Source of the DNA: Gluconacetobacter aggeris
GTDB taxonomy: Bacteria; Pseudomonadota; Alphaproteobacteria; Acetobacterales; Acetobacteraceae
Reading direction: 5' to 3'
DNA: 64,000 nt
NCBI RefSeq assembly: GCF_014174395.1
Contig: NZ_JABEQD010000002.1
Coordinates: 372,001 to 436,000 of the forward strand
Part shown: piece by piece, positions 54,874 through 63,040 of the stretch
How positions within the stretch are numbered: position 1 is the first letter of the stretch
Layout: the number at the start of each line of letters is the position of its first letter
Translations under genes and position numbers: made by a program
Notes under the pieces: model-generated
Told to the model about the DNA's origin: nothing
The model's input: only the letters and a program-made list of their open reading frames with translations
Databases searched by the model: none

Positions 54874-54900
54874 ACCCCGGACCGGCAGCCGGCCCGGGGT
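54874..54900 (-). terminator. Intrinsic terminator of the DUF1328 gene
   Basis: A 12-bp stem with one mismatch (arms 54874-54885 and 54889-54900, 3-base loop) is followed on the - strand by GTTTTTC. It lies 7 bases beyond the DUF1328 stop and may also stop the efflux operon from the other side. Confidence 0.8.
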
Positions 54901-54906
54901 AGCGCG

Positions 54907-55083
54907 TCACAGGATCGTCTTGGCGGTCAGCAACGCGATCAGCAGGAAAACGACAAAAGCGAGAATGAAGAGAAAGAACAGAATCTTCGCGACACCAGCG
55001 GATGCCGCGGAAATTCCGGTAAATCCGAACAGGCCGGCGATGATCGAAATCACCAGAAAAAAGAGTGCCAGCTTCAACATCAT
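54907..55083 (-). CDS. DUF1328 small membrane protein (YtjA-like)
   Basis: 58 residues, [20 protein letters not shown] followed by [19 protein letters not shown] and a second helix ending LTAKTIL. This is the DUF1328 pattern: two membrane helices around a Gly/Ala-rich turn. Found in many proteobacteria, stress-linked, function unknown. ATG 55083 has GGAG 5 bases upstream. It is closely followed by a terminator. Confidence 0.9.
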   Translation of the reverse strand: MMLKLALFFLVISIIAGLFGFTGISAASAGVAKILFFLFILAFVVFLLIALLTAKTIL

Positions 55084-55138
55084 TCACGCTCCATCCTTAA
55101 TGCTTGCAGGTCGAACGCGGGGTCGCCCCGCCGGTTCC

Positions 55139-55390
55139 TCAGCGGCGCACCCACGCCATGGCCAGGGCAAACCCCGCCAGACCGGCCGTCACCACCGCCA
55201 CCAGCGGCTGGTCCACCGTCAGATCACGCACGGCATCACCCGCTACGAAACAGGCGGAACGGGCCTTGGCACACAATACCCGGCCCTTGCCCTTCGCCTG
55301 GAGCGCGGGATCGCCCAACAATCCGCCCAGCCCATCCTGAAGCCGGCCGACCCCTTCTTCCAGCTTCGTTTCAAATTGTCCGTCCGTCAT
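55139..55390 (-). CDS. CsbD/DUF883-like membrane-anchored small protein, paralog
   Basis: 83 residues. The N-terminus FETKLEEGVGRLQDGLGGLL and the C-terminal helix VDQPLVAVVTAGLAGFALAM plus basic end mirror the gene at 44704-45012 (EEGTGRLKDAAGGLTGDLG; DRPLLSVAIAAVVGLLAGLI). The middle is shorter and contains two Cys. It lies upstream of the DUF1328 gene on the same strand, 55 bases away. Function unknown; general stress is the likely context. Confidence 0.75.
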   Translation of the reverse strand: MTDGQFETKLEEGVGRLQDGLGGLLGDPALQAKGKGRVLCAKARSACFVAGDAVRDLTVDQPLVAVVTAGLAGFALAMAWVRR

Positions 55391-55552
55391 GACGACGCCC
55401 CAATCTTCTTCGTAAACATAGCAACGCAGGATATATGAGGGACGCAGGCAGCGTTTTCAAATCGCAGCCGCCCGCCGAGGCGGCCCCCTCCAGCAGGCTG
55501 TCGGCCCATCCCATCCATCCCTGACACCAACGTTCCAGCACGGGATCTCCGC

Positions 55553-56530
55553 GTGAACAGCTCCGACAGTTCCGACAGCCATCCTCCGCACGGCACCATG
55601 CCGGTCTGCATCCTGCTGTCTGTCCATAACGGCGCCGCGTTCCTCGAAGATCTGCTGCGCTCGCTCGGGCAGCAGACGCATGCCGACTGGTGCCTCCTCT
55701 GGCGGGACGACGGCTCGACCGACGACAGCACCCGGATCACGCAGCGCTTCGCCGACAGCCAGCCCGCCGGACGCTGCGTGCGAATCACGCAGAACGCGGG
55801 CCGCCTGGGCGTGGCCGGATCATTCGGCCTCCTGCTGGACCATGTGCCGGCCGGCCACGCGGCCGCCTTCTGCGACCAGGACGATGTCTGGTTTCCCGAC
55901 AAGCTGGACCGCGCCGCGCGCGCCCTCTCGCCGTTCCATGAGGCGGACAGGCCGGCCCTGTACTGCTCCCGCCAGTTCCTGACGGATTCGGCGCTCGCGC
56001 GCATCGGCCCGTCACCCGCATTGCCGCCCGCGCCCGCTTTTTCCATGGCACTGACCCAGAATATCGCCACGGGCTGCACCGTCATGCTCTCGCCGGCGGC
56101 AATCCGGCTGGTGCGGGCAGCCATGCCGCCACCGGCCGGCACCCTGCATGATTGGTGGAGCTACCTGCTGGTCAGCGGCGCGGGCGGCCAGGTGGTCACG
56201 GACAACCAGCCCACCCTTTATTACCGCCAGCATCAGGGCAACGCCGTGGGCGCGCCCGCGCATGTCGCGGCCCGGGCGCTGGCGGCCCTGCGGCGGGGGC
56301 CGGCCCTCTTCATGTCGACCTTCCGCGCCAACGTGGCACAGCTTCTCCGCCATGCCGACCTGCTGACGGCACAGAATGCCGCCCTCCTTGTCAGGCTCCG
56401 TCAGGCGCTGGATATCCCGGGCCCGGCCGGCTGGCTCGTACGCTCCCGGCTCCTGCGACAGACGCCGGAGATGCAACGGGTCACCCCGGCCGAGCAGATG
56501 ATCTTCCGCCTCTGGTTCATCTTGGGGTAA
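55553..56530 (+). CDS. Glycosyltransferase family 2
   Basis: 325 residues. GT-A fold: VCILLSVHNGAAFLEDLLRS, then WRDDGSTDDSTRITQRFA (first acidic site), and AAFCDQDDVWFPDKLDRA (metal-binding DxD-type). It resembles rhamnosyl/galactosyl transferases of O-antigen clusters. GTG 55553 has a weak ribosome site; ATG 55598 (MPVCILLS) is the alternative. It is the first gene of the polysaccharide region, 98 bases before the exporter. Confidence 0.88.
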   Translation: MNSSDSSDSHPPHGTMPVCILLSVHNGAAFLEDLLRSLGQQTHADWCLLWRDDGSTDDSTRITQRFADSQPAGRCVRITQNAGRLGVAGSFGLLLDHVPAGHAAAFCDQDDVWFPDKLDRAARALSPFHEADRPALYCSRQFLTDSALARIGPSPALPPAPAFSMALTQNIATGCTVMLSPAAIRLVRAAMPPPAGTLHDWWSYLLVSGAGGQVVTDNQPTLYYRQHQGNAVGAPAHVAARALAALRRGPALFMSTFRANVAQLLRHADLLTAQNAALLVRLRQALDIPGPAGWLVRSRLLRQTPEMQRVTPAEQMIFRLWFILG

Positions 56531-56628
56531 AGCCGGCTCACCGGCCGGGACCGGTTTGCCTCCCAAGCTTCGATCCGCGTATGGTCGCCCCCCTTGGCGG
56601 ATATAAGGGTATCAAAGGCTCCACCATC

Positions 56629-57510
56629 ATGACAAAAGCAGCCCCCACGATGCAGCGCGACGGAGCTTTTCGAAAACCGGTCCATTTCCACCTGTCCTCC
56701 GATCGCGGATGGAAGCAACGGTTTCATCTGGCATGGACCGACCTGCGCGAAGGAATGCATCTCTGGAGGCTCATCGCGGTCCTGGGCTTTCTCGACATCA
56801 AGCTCCGATATCGCGGCTCCGCGCTGGGACCGTTCTGGCTGACCATCTCGATGGGCGTGCAAGTGGCGGCCATGGCCTTCATCTATGCCGACCTGTTCCA
56901 TACGGACATCCACTCCTACCTGCCGTTCCTGTCCCTCTCCCTCATCGCATGGAATTACCTGAACGCGCTCGTGACCGACGGCTGCGCCTGCTTCATTGAA
57001 TCCGACACGGTCATCAAGGGCATGCGCATGCCCTTCACGGTGCATGCGGCACGCGGCATTGTCCGAAACACGATCATCCTCGGCCATAATATCGTCATCA
57101 TCATCGCGGTCTTCGCGATCATGGGCATCCACCAGTCCCTTTATTCCCTTATGGCGGTGCCGGCATTCGCCCTCTGGCTGGTCGACGCCTTCGCCTTCTC
57201 GCTGCTCTTCGGGGCCTTGTGCGCCCGGTTTCGCGACGTGCCGCAGATCATCTCCGCCGTCATGCAGATCGCGTTCTTCGTCACGCCGGTCATGTGGAAC
57301 AGCACGATCCTGACCGGTCATCGCGATGCCCTTTTCCTGATCCGTTTCAATCCGTTCTATTACCTGTTCGAAATTCTCAGGGCCCCTCTCCTGGGCACGC
57401 CCCTGACCGTCACCATCTGGGCGTGGGCCCTGATCATTTCCGGGCTCCTTATCCTCTTCTCATGGATCGCCTTTGCGCGAACGCGCGGCCGGATCGCCTT
57501 CTGGGTCTGA
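56629..57510 (+). CDS. Polysaccharide ABC exporter permease (Wzm-like)
   Basis: 293-residue permease of the ABC-2 type, for export of a lipid-linked or free polysaccharide. The typical first half is FLDIKLRYRGSALGPFWLTI. Six membrane helices are expected (LTISMGVQVAAMAFIYADLF; IIIAVFAIMGIHQSLYSLM; IISAVMQIAFFVTPVMWN; WALIISGLLILFSWIAFA). ATG 56629 is chosen because the conserved family N-terminus starts just after. It forms a pair with the ATPase gene 5 bases downstream. Confidence 0.92.
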   Translation: MTKAAPTMQRDGAFRKPVHFHLSSDRGWKQRFHLAWTDLREGMHLWRLIAVLGFLDIKLRYRGSALGPFWLTISMGVQVAAMAFIYADLFHTDIHSYLPFLSLSLIAWNYLNALVTDGCACFIESDTVIKGMRMPFTVHAARGIVRNTIILGHNIVIIIAVFAIMGIHQSLYSLMAVPAFALWLVDAFAFSLLFGALCARFRDVPQIISAVMQIAFFVTPVMWNSTILTGHRDALFLIRFNPFYYLFEILRAPLLGTPLTVTIWAWALIISGLLILFSWIAFARTRGRIAFWV

Positions 57511-57515
57511 ACACA

Positions 57516-58295
57516 ATGGCAAACCTCACAGCATCCAATGTCACGATTTCCTTTCCGCTCTATCACAGCGACAGCCGCTCCCTGAAGAAGACCATCCTCG
57601 GACAGGCCTCGGCCCGCTTCGGACGCGACACCAGCAACCGCCCCGTCGTCCAGGCCCTTCAGGACATCTCCTTTTCCCTGAATTCCGGCGACCGTCTCGG
57701 GCTGATCGGTTCAAACGGCTCGGGAAAGACGACCCTCCTGCGCGTTCTTTCAGGCATCTACCAGCCAACGGGCGGCGTCCTGTCGGCGGAAGGACGGCTG
57801 ACGGCGCTGCTGGACCCGGGACAGGGCATGAACCACCAGCTCACCGGGCGGGAAAACATCCGGCTCCGTGGCCTTTATCTTGGCCTGTCCCCCTCGGAAA
57901 CGCTGGGACTGATCAAGGATGTCGAGGATTTTTCCGAACTCGGGCATTTCCTCGACCTTCCGGTCCGCAACTATTCCTCCGGAATGACCATTCGGCTTGC
58001 CTTCGCCATGGCCACTGCATTCCCGCCCGAGATCCTGCTGATGGACGAGTGGATTCTCGCCGGCGATGCCGTCTTCATGGAAAAAGCCAAGAAACGCGTG
58101 GAAGGCATGGTACGCCACGCGGACATCCTGGTGCTGGCCAGCCACTCTCCTTCGATCCTGGTCGAATGGTGCAATCGACTGCTCTGGATCGAGAACGGCC
58201 AGATCAAGGGGGACGGACATCCGATGGATATTCTCGAACGCTATCTGCCCCCTTCGGCGTTCAGGGAACTGGCAAAACTTGATCCGGTGCCATAA
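57516..58295 (+). CDS. Polysaccharide ABC exporter ATPase (Wzt/KpsT-like)
   Basis: 259-residue ATPase. Walker A is LIGSNGSGKTTLLRVLSG, the signature is NYSSGMTIRLAFAMATAF, Walker B is ILLMDEWILAGDAVF, and the H-loop is VLASHSPSILVEWC. There is no C-terminal carbohydrate-binding domain, so it is closer to KpsT-type or short Wzt proteins; the exporter need not recognise a chain terminus. It works with the permease just upstream. Confidence 0.93.
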   Translation: MANLTASNVTISFPLYHSDSRSLKKTILGQASARFGRDTSNRPVVQALQDISFSLNSGDRLGLIGSNGSGKTTLLRVLSGIYQPTGGVLSAEGRLTALLDPGQGMNHQLTGRENIRLRGLYLGLSPSETLGLIKDVEDFSELGHFLDLPVRNYSSGMTIRLAFAMATAFPPEILLMDEWILAGDAVFMEKAKKRVEGMVRHADILVLASHSPSILVEWCNRLLWIENGQIKGDGHPMDILERYLPPSAFRELAKLDPVP

Positions 58296-58341
58296 GGCGC
58301 CATCGAACCGGCCGGCGCCTTCCGCGTCATTGTCCCGGCTT

Positions 58342-58380
58342 GAGAGCCTGACCGAAAAATGCGCGCTGGCGGCGATCCGG
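58342..58380 (+). repeat. Dispersed intergenic repeat, partial copy C
   Basis: About 39 bases (gagagcctg... aaatgcgcgctgg... gcgatccgg) match the start of copies A and B. The rest of the repeat is missing. It lies between the exporter ATPase gene and the next glycosyltransferase. Confidence 0.7.
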
Positions 58381-58443
58381 CGGGCGGAGACAGGCACGCC
58401 GCCGCCACCAGCCGATTTGGTCGAACCCCAGGGAAAGCGATCC

Positions 58444-60369
58444 ATGACCCGATCCACCGGATGGGTGCCACCAGCAATCCGCAGGCTGGCCGCCGACAGC
58501 GTCCATCAGGTCGTCAATGCGGCGCATCGCTTCGTGCGGCAGCATCCGCGGTTGAAACGCGCCCTGCGTCCCATCACCCATCTCGTCCTGCCATCGATCA
58601 TGCCGTTCCGCTCCGGGCATATCGCACGCGCCGATTACGAACGTTGGGTGGCCGAACAGGGAACGATCACGGCAGCGGACGAAGCGGCCATGCGTGCCGA
58701 TATCGCCCGCTTCCCATACCGTCCGCTGCTTTCGATCGTCATGGCCACCTATGAAACGCCCGAACCCTATCTGCGTGCCGCGATCGCATCGCTCCAGTCC
58801 CAGATCTATGCGGATTGGGAACTCTGCGTGGCCGACGACGGCTCAAGCGCCCCCCATGTGACCCGGATACTCGACGAGATCGCAGCATCCGATCCGCGCG
58901 TGCATGTCATCAGACGCCCCGTGCGCGGCCATATCTCGGCGGCCTCCAACTCCGCGCTGGGCCTGGCGCAAGGCGCATGGGTGGTCCTGATGGACCATGA
59001 CGACCTGCTGCCGCGCGATGCGCTGTACGAACTGGCCGCCGAGATCGTCGATCATCCCGAAGCACGGATCATCTACACCGACGAGGACAAGATCGACGGC
59101 CAGGACCGGCGCTACGGCCCCTATTTCAAGCCGGACTTCGATCCCGACCTGTTGCTGGGCCAGAATCTGCTGAACCACCTCACAGCCTATCGGCGCGATC
59201 TCATCCAGTCCGTCGGCGGCTTCCGCGAAGGGTTCGAGGGCGCCCAGGACCACGACCTCGCCTTGCGCGCGACGGCCGCCTGCGGAGCGGACGCCGTGCG
59301 CCATATCCCGCGCATCCTCTATCACTGGCGCCAGCAGACAGGCACGCAATCCTTTTCTGAAACCGCGATGGCCCGATGCGTCGCCGTGGCCGGCCGAGCC
59401 ATCGCCGACCATCTGAAGGCACGCAACATCGCGGCCGACATCCTTCCCACCGCCGGGATCTATCACCGGATCGTCTTTCCGGTGCCGGAACCCGCCCCCC
59501 TGGTGTCGGTCCTGATTCCCACCCGCAACCGGGCGGACCTGCTGCGCGTGTGCCTCGACGGCTTGCTGAAGCGGACGGATTATCCGGCCATCGAAATCCT
59601 GATCGCCGATAATGGCAGCACCGAGCCCGATGCGCTGGCCCTGCTGCAAGCCGTCCAGTCCGATCCACGCGTGCGCGTCCTCGCCCTGCCCGGCCCGTTC
59701 AATTTCGCGCATCTCACCAATCAGGCCGCCGCCGAGGCACGCGGAGACATCCTGCTGCTGCTCAACAACGATATCGAAATCATCGATTCCGGCTGGCTGC
59801 GTGAAATGGTATCGCACGCGATCAGGCCCGATATCGGTGCCGTGGGCTGCCGGCTGCTGTACCCGAATGGCCGGCTGCAACATGGCGGGACCGTCCTGGG
59901 TATCGGCCGCATCGGCGGGCATTTCCTGGTCGGCGCGCACCGCGAGGAACCGGGTCCATTCGGGGTCCTGAATCTGCTGCGCAGCGCCAGCGCCGTCACC
60001 GCCGCCTGCCTCGCCTTACGGCGTGCCGTCTGGCAGCAGGTCGGCGGCATGGACGAGGCCAGCCTGGCCATCGCCTTCAACGATGTCGATCTCTGCCTGA
60101 AAATCCGCAAACTCGGCCTGCGTATCGTCTGGACCCCGTTCGCGGAACTCTATCATCATGAAAGCGCATCGCGCGGACATGACAGGGCGGGTCCGAACGC
60201 GGCGCGCTTCCAGCGCGAGGCAGACATCATGGTCGCCCGCTGGGGCGACATTCTGTTGAACGACCCATATTACAGCCCGAATTATACTCTGGAGAACGCG
60301 GACTGCACCCTCGCTTCCCCTCCCCGACGCCAACCACGCTATCGCACCGCGCCCGCGACGAACCGATAA
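58444..60369 (+). CDS. Bifunctional GT2 glycosyltransferase (two tandem GT-A domains)
   Basis: 641 residues with two GT2 domains. Domain 1 spans about residues 95-320 (LLSIVMATYETPEPYLRAAI, VVLMDHDDLLPRDALYELAA). Domain 2 spans about 355-600 (PLVSVLIPTRNRADLLRVCL, ILLLLNNDIEIIDSGWLREM). An N-terminal helical part of ~90 residues precedes. The layout resembles large O-antigen or rhamnan-type transferases. ATG 58444 has AGGGAAAG upstream; the frame is open further 5' but only inside the exporter gene. Confidence 0.92.
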   Translation: MTRSTGWVPPAIRRLAADSVHQVVNAAHRFVRQHPRLKRALRPITHLVLPSIMPFRSGHIARADYERWVAEQGTITAADEAAMRADIARFPYRPLLSIVMATYETPEPYLRAAIASLQSQIYADWELCVADDGSSAPHVTRILDEIAASDPRVHVIRRPVRGHISAASNSALGLAQGAWVVLMDHDDLLPRDALYELAAEIVDHPEARIIYTDEDKIDGQDRRYGPYFKPDFDPDLLLGQNLLNHLTAYRRDLIQSVGGFREGFEGAQDHDLALRATAACGADAVRHIPRILYHWRQQTGTQSFSETAMARCVAVAGRAIADHLKARNIAADILPTAGIYHRIVFPVPEPAPLVSVLIPTRNRADLLRVCLDGLLKRTDYPAIEILIADNGSTEPDALALLQAVQSDPRVRVLALPGPFNFAHLTNQAAAEARGDILLLLNNDIEIIDSGWLREMVSHAIRPDIGAVGCRLLYPNGRLQHGGTVLGIGRIGGHFLVGAHREEPGPFGVLNLLRSASAVTAACLALRRAVWQQVGGMDEASLAIAFNDVDLCLKIRKLGLRIVWTPFAELYHHESASRGHDRAGPNAARFQREADIMVARWGDILLNDPYYSPNYTLENADCTLASPPRRQPRYRTAPATNR

Positions 60370-60373
60370 CCTG

Positions 60374-60499
60374 TCAGCGCGTCTGGTCCGTCATGGCTTC
60401 GACGATGAACCTGGGCCGGCGCTTCGTTTCCAGATAAATCTTGCCGATATATTCGCCGAGGATACCGATGGAGAGAATCTGGAGCCCGCCCAGCGCCAG
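60374..60499 (-). pseudogene. Truncated GT2 (GtrB/DPM1-like) C-terminal remnant
   Basis: About 41 codons reading [20 protein letters not shown] then [16 protein letters not shown] and a stop. This is the C-terminal helix and tail of polyprenyl-phosphate glycosyltransferases. An in-frame TAG stands immediately upstream and the rest of the gene is absent, so it is a 3' remnant cut at about 60500. Confidence 0.75.
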
Positions 60500-60666
60500 C
60501 TACGGCAGCAAGAGGTGGCTCCGCCTGTTCGGACAGATGGGGTCGTCCGGGCTTGCGGATGGATCTGGTGCATTAGCGATCACTCCGGCGTTCAACGTCA
60601 AACCAGGGGGCGTAGGCAGCAATAGCTCACGATACCTGATCCCAATGACGTCTCACAACCTGACAA
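60500..60666. other. Unassigned stretch between GT remnant and IS element
   Basis: 167 bases with no recognisable gene. The + strand frame is open across it, but its product has no known features. It may be leftover DNA from an earlier insertion. Confidence 0.4.
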
Positions 60667-60676
60667 TTAAGAGTAT
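60667..60676. repeat. Inverted repeat of IS110 element, left in window
   Basis: Ten bases, ttaagagtat, the exact reverse complement of 61746-61755; 10 bases beyond the transposase stop. Confidence 0.65.
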
Positions 60677-60685
60677 CCGTTGTGA

Positions 60686-61675
60686 TCAAGCGGGTTTTGA
60701 CGTCCAGAGGCGATCTTTGCGGAGCAGCGCGTTGGCGAGGACGACGAGCTTTCGCATGATCGCGGTGATGGCGATTTTGGCATGTTTCCCCTTGGCGATG
60801 AGCCGGTCGTAAACACGCTTGAGATCCGGGTTAAACCGCATGGCGACGATGGCAGGCATGTAGAGCGCTTGCCGCAGGGTGGCTCGTCCGCCCTGGATGA
60901 AGCTGCGACCTCGCCATGTGCCAGATTGGCGGGTGATGGGCGCGAGGCCTGCAAGGGACGCGGCCTGAGCTTCTTCCATCGTGCCCAATTCCGGCATGTC
61001 GGCCAGCAGCGCATGGGCGGTAACCAGGCCAAGCCCTGGAATACTGGCCAGCACGTCCCGGCGCCGGGACAGGTGCGGGTCTTCTGTCACAAGCGCTTCG
61101 ATTGCCGTGTCGAGCGACGTAACCTGCGCCTCGATCTGCCGTTGCCGATGGCGGGCGTGGCGCTTCAACAAGTCGATCGTCAGGGTCTTGAGGCGATTGA
61201 GCGTTGCGGTGCGGTCTCGCATCAGGCTGCGGCGGGCTGCGACCAGTTCGGCCAGCCGGTTCTGCATCTCCGAACGGACCGGGCGTGCGATCGGCTCCAG
61301 CAGAGCGCCGTAGCGGGCCAACATCAACGCATCGACACGATCGGTTTTGGCGAGCCTGCCGGTGGCTTCGGCAAAGCGCCGTGCCTGTCGAGGATTAACC
61401 TTGATCATTGGCAGGGCAACGGACGCCAGGCGCTCTTCCAGCGTCCGGTGATAGGGACCGGTTGGCTCGAACACCACCCGTGCCACGGCTTTGATGTCGC
61501 CGATCCAGCGCAAGAGCGCGGTCTGGCCCTTGCGGGTGTTGGCGACACGGACGGTATCCCCGCCGGGGTGGCGGGCGGCATCGAGATGGTCTTTGGAGAC
61601 GTCGATCCCGATCGTGATCAACACTGTCGTCGCCTCGGGCTTGGAAGCTGCCGTCGGATGCATCATCTTTTCCAT
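60686..61675 (-). CDS. IS110 family transposase (DEDD/Tnp_20)
   Basis: 329 residues. The N-terminal RuvC-like DEDD domain is visible: ITIGIDVSKDHLDAARHPGG (first Asp), RVVFEPTGPYHRTLEERL (Glu) and KTDRVDALMLARYG (Asp pair). The C-terminal transposase_20 domain includes LASIPGLGLVTAHALLADM, LAGLAPITRQSGTWRG and RATLRQALYMPAIVAMRFNP, with the conserved Ser in QSG. It is full length for the family and looks intact. Confidence 0.95.
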   Translation of the reverse strand: MEKMMHPTAASKPEATTVLITIGIDVSKDHLDAARHPGGDTVRVANTRKGQTALLRWIGDIKAVARVVFEPTGPYHRTLEERLASVALPMIKVNPRQARRFAEATGRLAKTDRVDALMLARYGALLEPIARPVRSEMQNRLAELVAARRSLMRDRTATLNRLKTLTIDLLKRHARHRQRQIEAQVTSLDTAIEALVTEDPHLSRRRDVLASIPGLGLVTAHALLADMPELGTMEEAQAASLAGLAPITRQSGTWRGRSFIQGGRATLRQALYMPAIVAMRFNPDLKRVYDRLIAKGKHAKIAITAIMRKLVVLANALLRKDRLWTSKPA

Positions 61676-61745
61676 GTCCTATGCTTGTCATCCGAGGCCA
61701 GACCTCGGGTATCCGTTCAGGGCACAAGGAAAAGAAGGGACGGTC
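61676..61745 (-). ncRNA. Possible bridge-RNA-like leader of the IS110 element
   Basis: Non-coding stretch upstream of the transposase. It has a perfect 6-bp hairpin (ccgagg 61692-61697 with cctcgg 61703-61708). Its 9-mer gtatccgtt (61709-61717) is repeated at the other end of the element (60673-60681). IS110 elements encode bridge RNAs in such leaders; at about 70 bases this one is short, so the call is speculative. Confidence 0.25.
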
Positions 61746-61755
61746 ATACTCTTAA
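61746..61755. repeat. Inverted repeat of IS110 element, right in window
   Basis: Ten bases, atactcttaa, pairing with 60667-60676; about 70 bases upstream of the transposase start. Confidence 0.65.
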
Positions 61756-61796
61756 GCGACCCATGATGGTCCGCGACTTTCCGACCCGTTCCCTTC

Positions 61797-61832
61797 CTGA
61801 TTTTTCCGGGGTGGCCACCCCGGAAAAATCAG
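61797..61832. repeat. Perfect 36-bp palindrome beside the IS element
   Basis: Arms 61797-61814 and 61815-61832 are exact reverse complements with no loop (ctgatttttccggggtgg on the left). It ends 42 bases before the stop of the next - strand gene. T before and A after the GC core on both strands do not fit a standard terminator. Confidence 0.85.
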
Positions 61833-61874
61833 TCCTTTGTCGCACGCAGCGACACCCAATGCATAAGACAAGAC

Positions 61875-62825
61875 TTAATCTTTATTGCACCAACGTCGCA
61901 CTGCCAGATATGCCAGACGCTTGGCCTCGCGCCGCCCGCGAGCGACGGAATCTAAAATCAATCCGCAGGTAAAGGATAAAAACGCCAGCACCACTAGGCC
62001 CACGGAAAGTACGGCAGTGGGCAAGCGCGGCACCAGGCCAATCTGAAAATAGGTTATCAGAAGCGGTATTGAAAGCAGGACGCCGGATACCATTAACATG
62101 GTCCCAGCAATGGAGAAAAACTGCAAGGGCCGCTCCTCCTTCACCAACTTGATGATGGTGCTGAGAATGCGAAGACCATCTGAATAGGTGCGCAGCTTTG
62201 AGACGGAGCCGGATGGGCGCTCTCGATACTGTGTGGCCACCTCCGCCAGCGGCATCAGCATATCCAGCGCATGGATGGTGAACTCCGTCTCTGTCTCGAA
62301 CCCGGACGCCAGCGCCGGAAAGGTTTTCACGAAACGACGAGAGAAGACACGGTAGCCGGAAAGCATGTCCTTGATCCGATCGCCAAACACAAAGCGCACC
62401 ATGCTGGTAAGGACAAGATTGCCGGCGCGGTGCCCACGGCGGTAGGCACCACTACCATCCTCCACCTCGACGCGCTGACCGGTCACCATGTCCAACTGCT
62501 CATCCAGCAGACGGCGTACCATCTCCGGCGCGGCAGCAGCATCATAGGTGCCATCCCCATCGACAAGCACATAAGCATCGGCCTCGATGTCAGAGAACAT
62601 GCGGCGCACCACATGACCCTTGCCTTGCAATAACTCAGTGCGGACAATGGCGCCTGCCGCTGCAGCAACCTTCTTTGTATAATCCTTGGAGTTGTTGTCG
62701 TAGACGTAGATTTTTGCCTGCGGTAGGGCAGATGCAAAATCCTGAACCACTCGGCCGATCGCCACCTCTTCATTATAGCAAGGGATCAAGACCGCGATAT
62801 TTGCGGCAAATGCTGTCGAATCCAT
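61875..62825 (-). CDS. GT2 glycosyltransferase, DPM1/GtrB-like, membrane-anchored
   Basis: 316 residues. GT-A domain: IAVLIPCYNEEVAIGRVVQD, VYDNNSKDYTKKVAAAAGA and the metal site AYVLVDGDGTYDAAAAPEM. Two C-terminal helices (FFSIAGTMLMVSGVLLSIPL and VLSVGLVVLAFLSFTCGLIL). The family transfers sugars to polyprenyl phosphate. ATG 62825 (MDSTAFAANIAV) is preferred over 62864. The codons are visibly less GC-rich than in neighbouring genes, which hints at transfer from elsewhere. Confidence 0.9.
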   Translation of the reverse strand: MDSTAFAANIAVLIPCYNEEVAIGRVVQDFASALPQAKIYVYDNNSKDYTKKVAAAAGAIVRTELLQGKGHVVRRMFSDIEADAYVLVDGDGTYDAAAAPEMVRRLLDEQLDMVTGQRVEVEDGSGAYRRGHRAGNLVLTSMVRFVFGDRIKDMLSGYRVFSRRFVKTFPALASGFETETEFTIHALDMLMPLAEVATQYRERPSGSVSKLRTYSDGLRILSTIIKLVKEERPLQFFSIAGTMLMVSGVLLSIPLLITYFQIGLVPRLPTAVLSVGLVVLAFLSFTCGLILDSVARGRREAKRLAYLAVRRWCNKD

Positions 62826-62905
62826 CTTAATAGTCCGCCTCCAATGTGCATTCAAAAAAAGCAAAGTTCGGAGCCAACACCCTAGATGAGCGGCCTACTC
62901 TTTGA

Positions 62906-63037
62906 AATGGTCCCGGTCATGAGGACCACGAGTGGCCGAATTTAGCCCATCTTATTCACGGGGTTGGTCGGGAGACGCTGGCGCTGAACCACGCCGCCCG
63001 GATGATCGTGGCCCGGTTCGGCATGCTCAGCGCCTGA
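62906..63037 (+). pseudogene. Possible small coding remnant, unknown
   Basis: An open stretch of 43 codons ends in a stop (last residues LNHAARMIVARFGMLSA). It has no start codon with a ribosome site and no recognised family. It may be the tail of a gene broken by rearrangement next to the IS element, or chance. Confidence 0.2.
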
Positions 63038-63040
63038 ACC

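Larger units (their letters stand above)
60667..61755 (-). mobile_element. IS110-family insertion element
   Basis: About 1.09 kb carrying one transposase gene. Ten-base inverted repeats ttaagagtat / atactcttaa (60667-60676 and 61746-61755) lie at or near its ends. Exact ends are not certain, since IS110 elements often have subterminal repeats and leave no target duplication. Confidence 0.75.
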
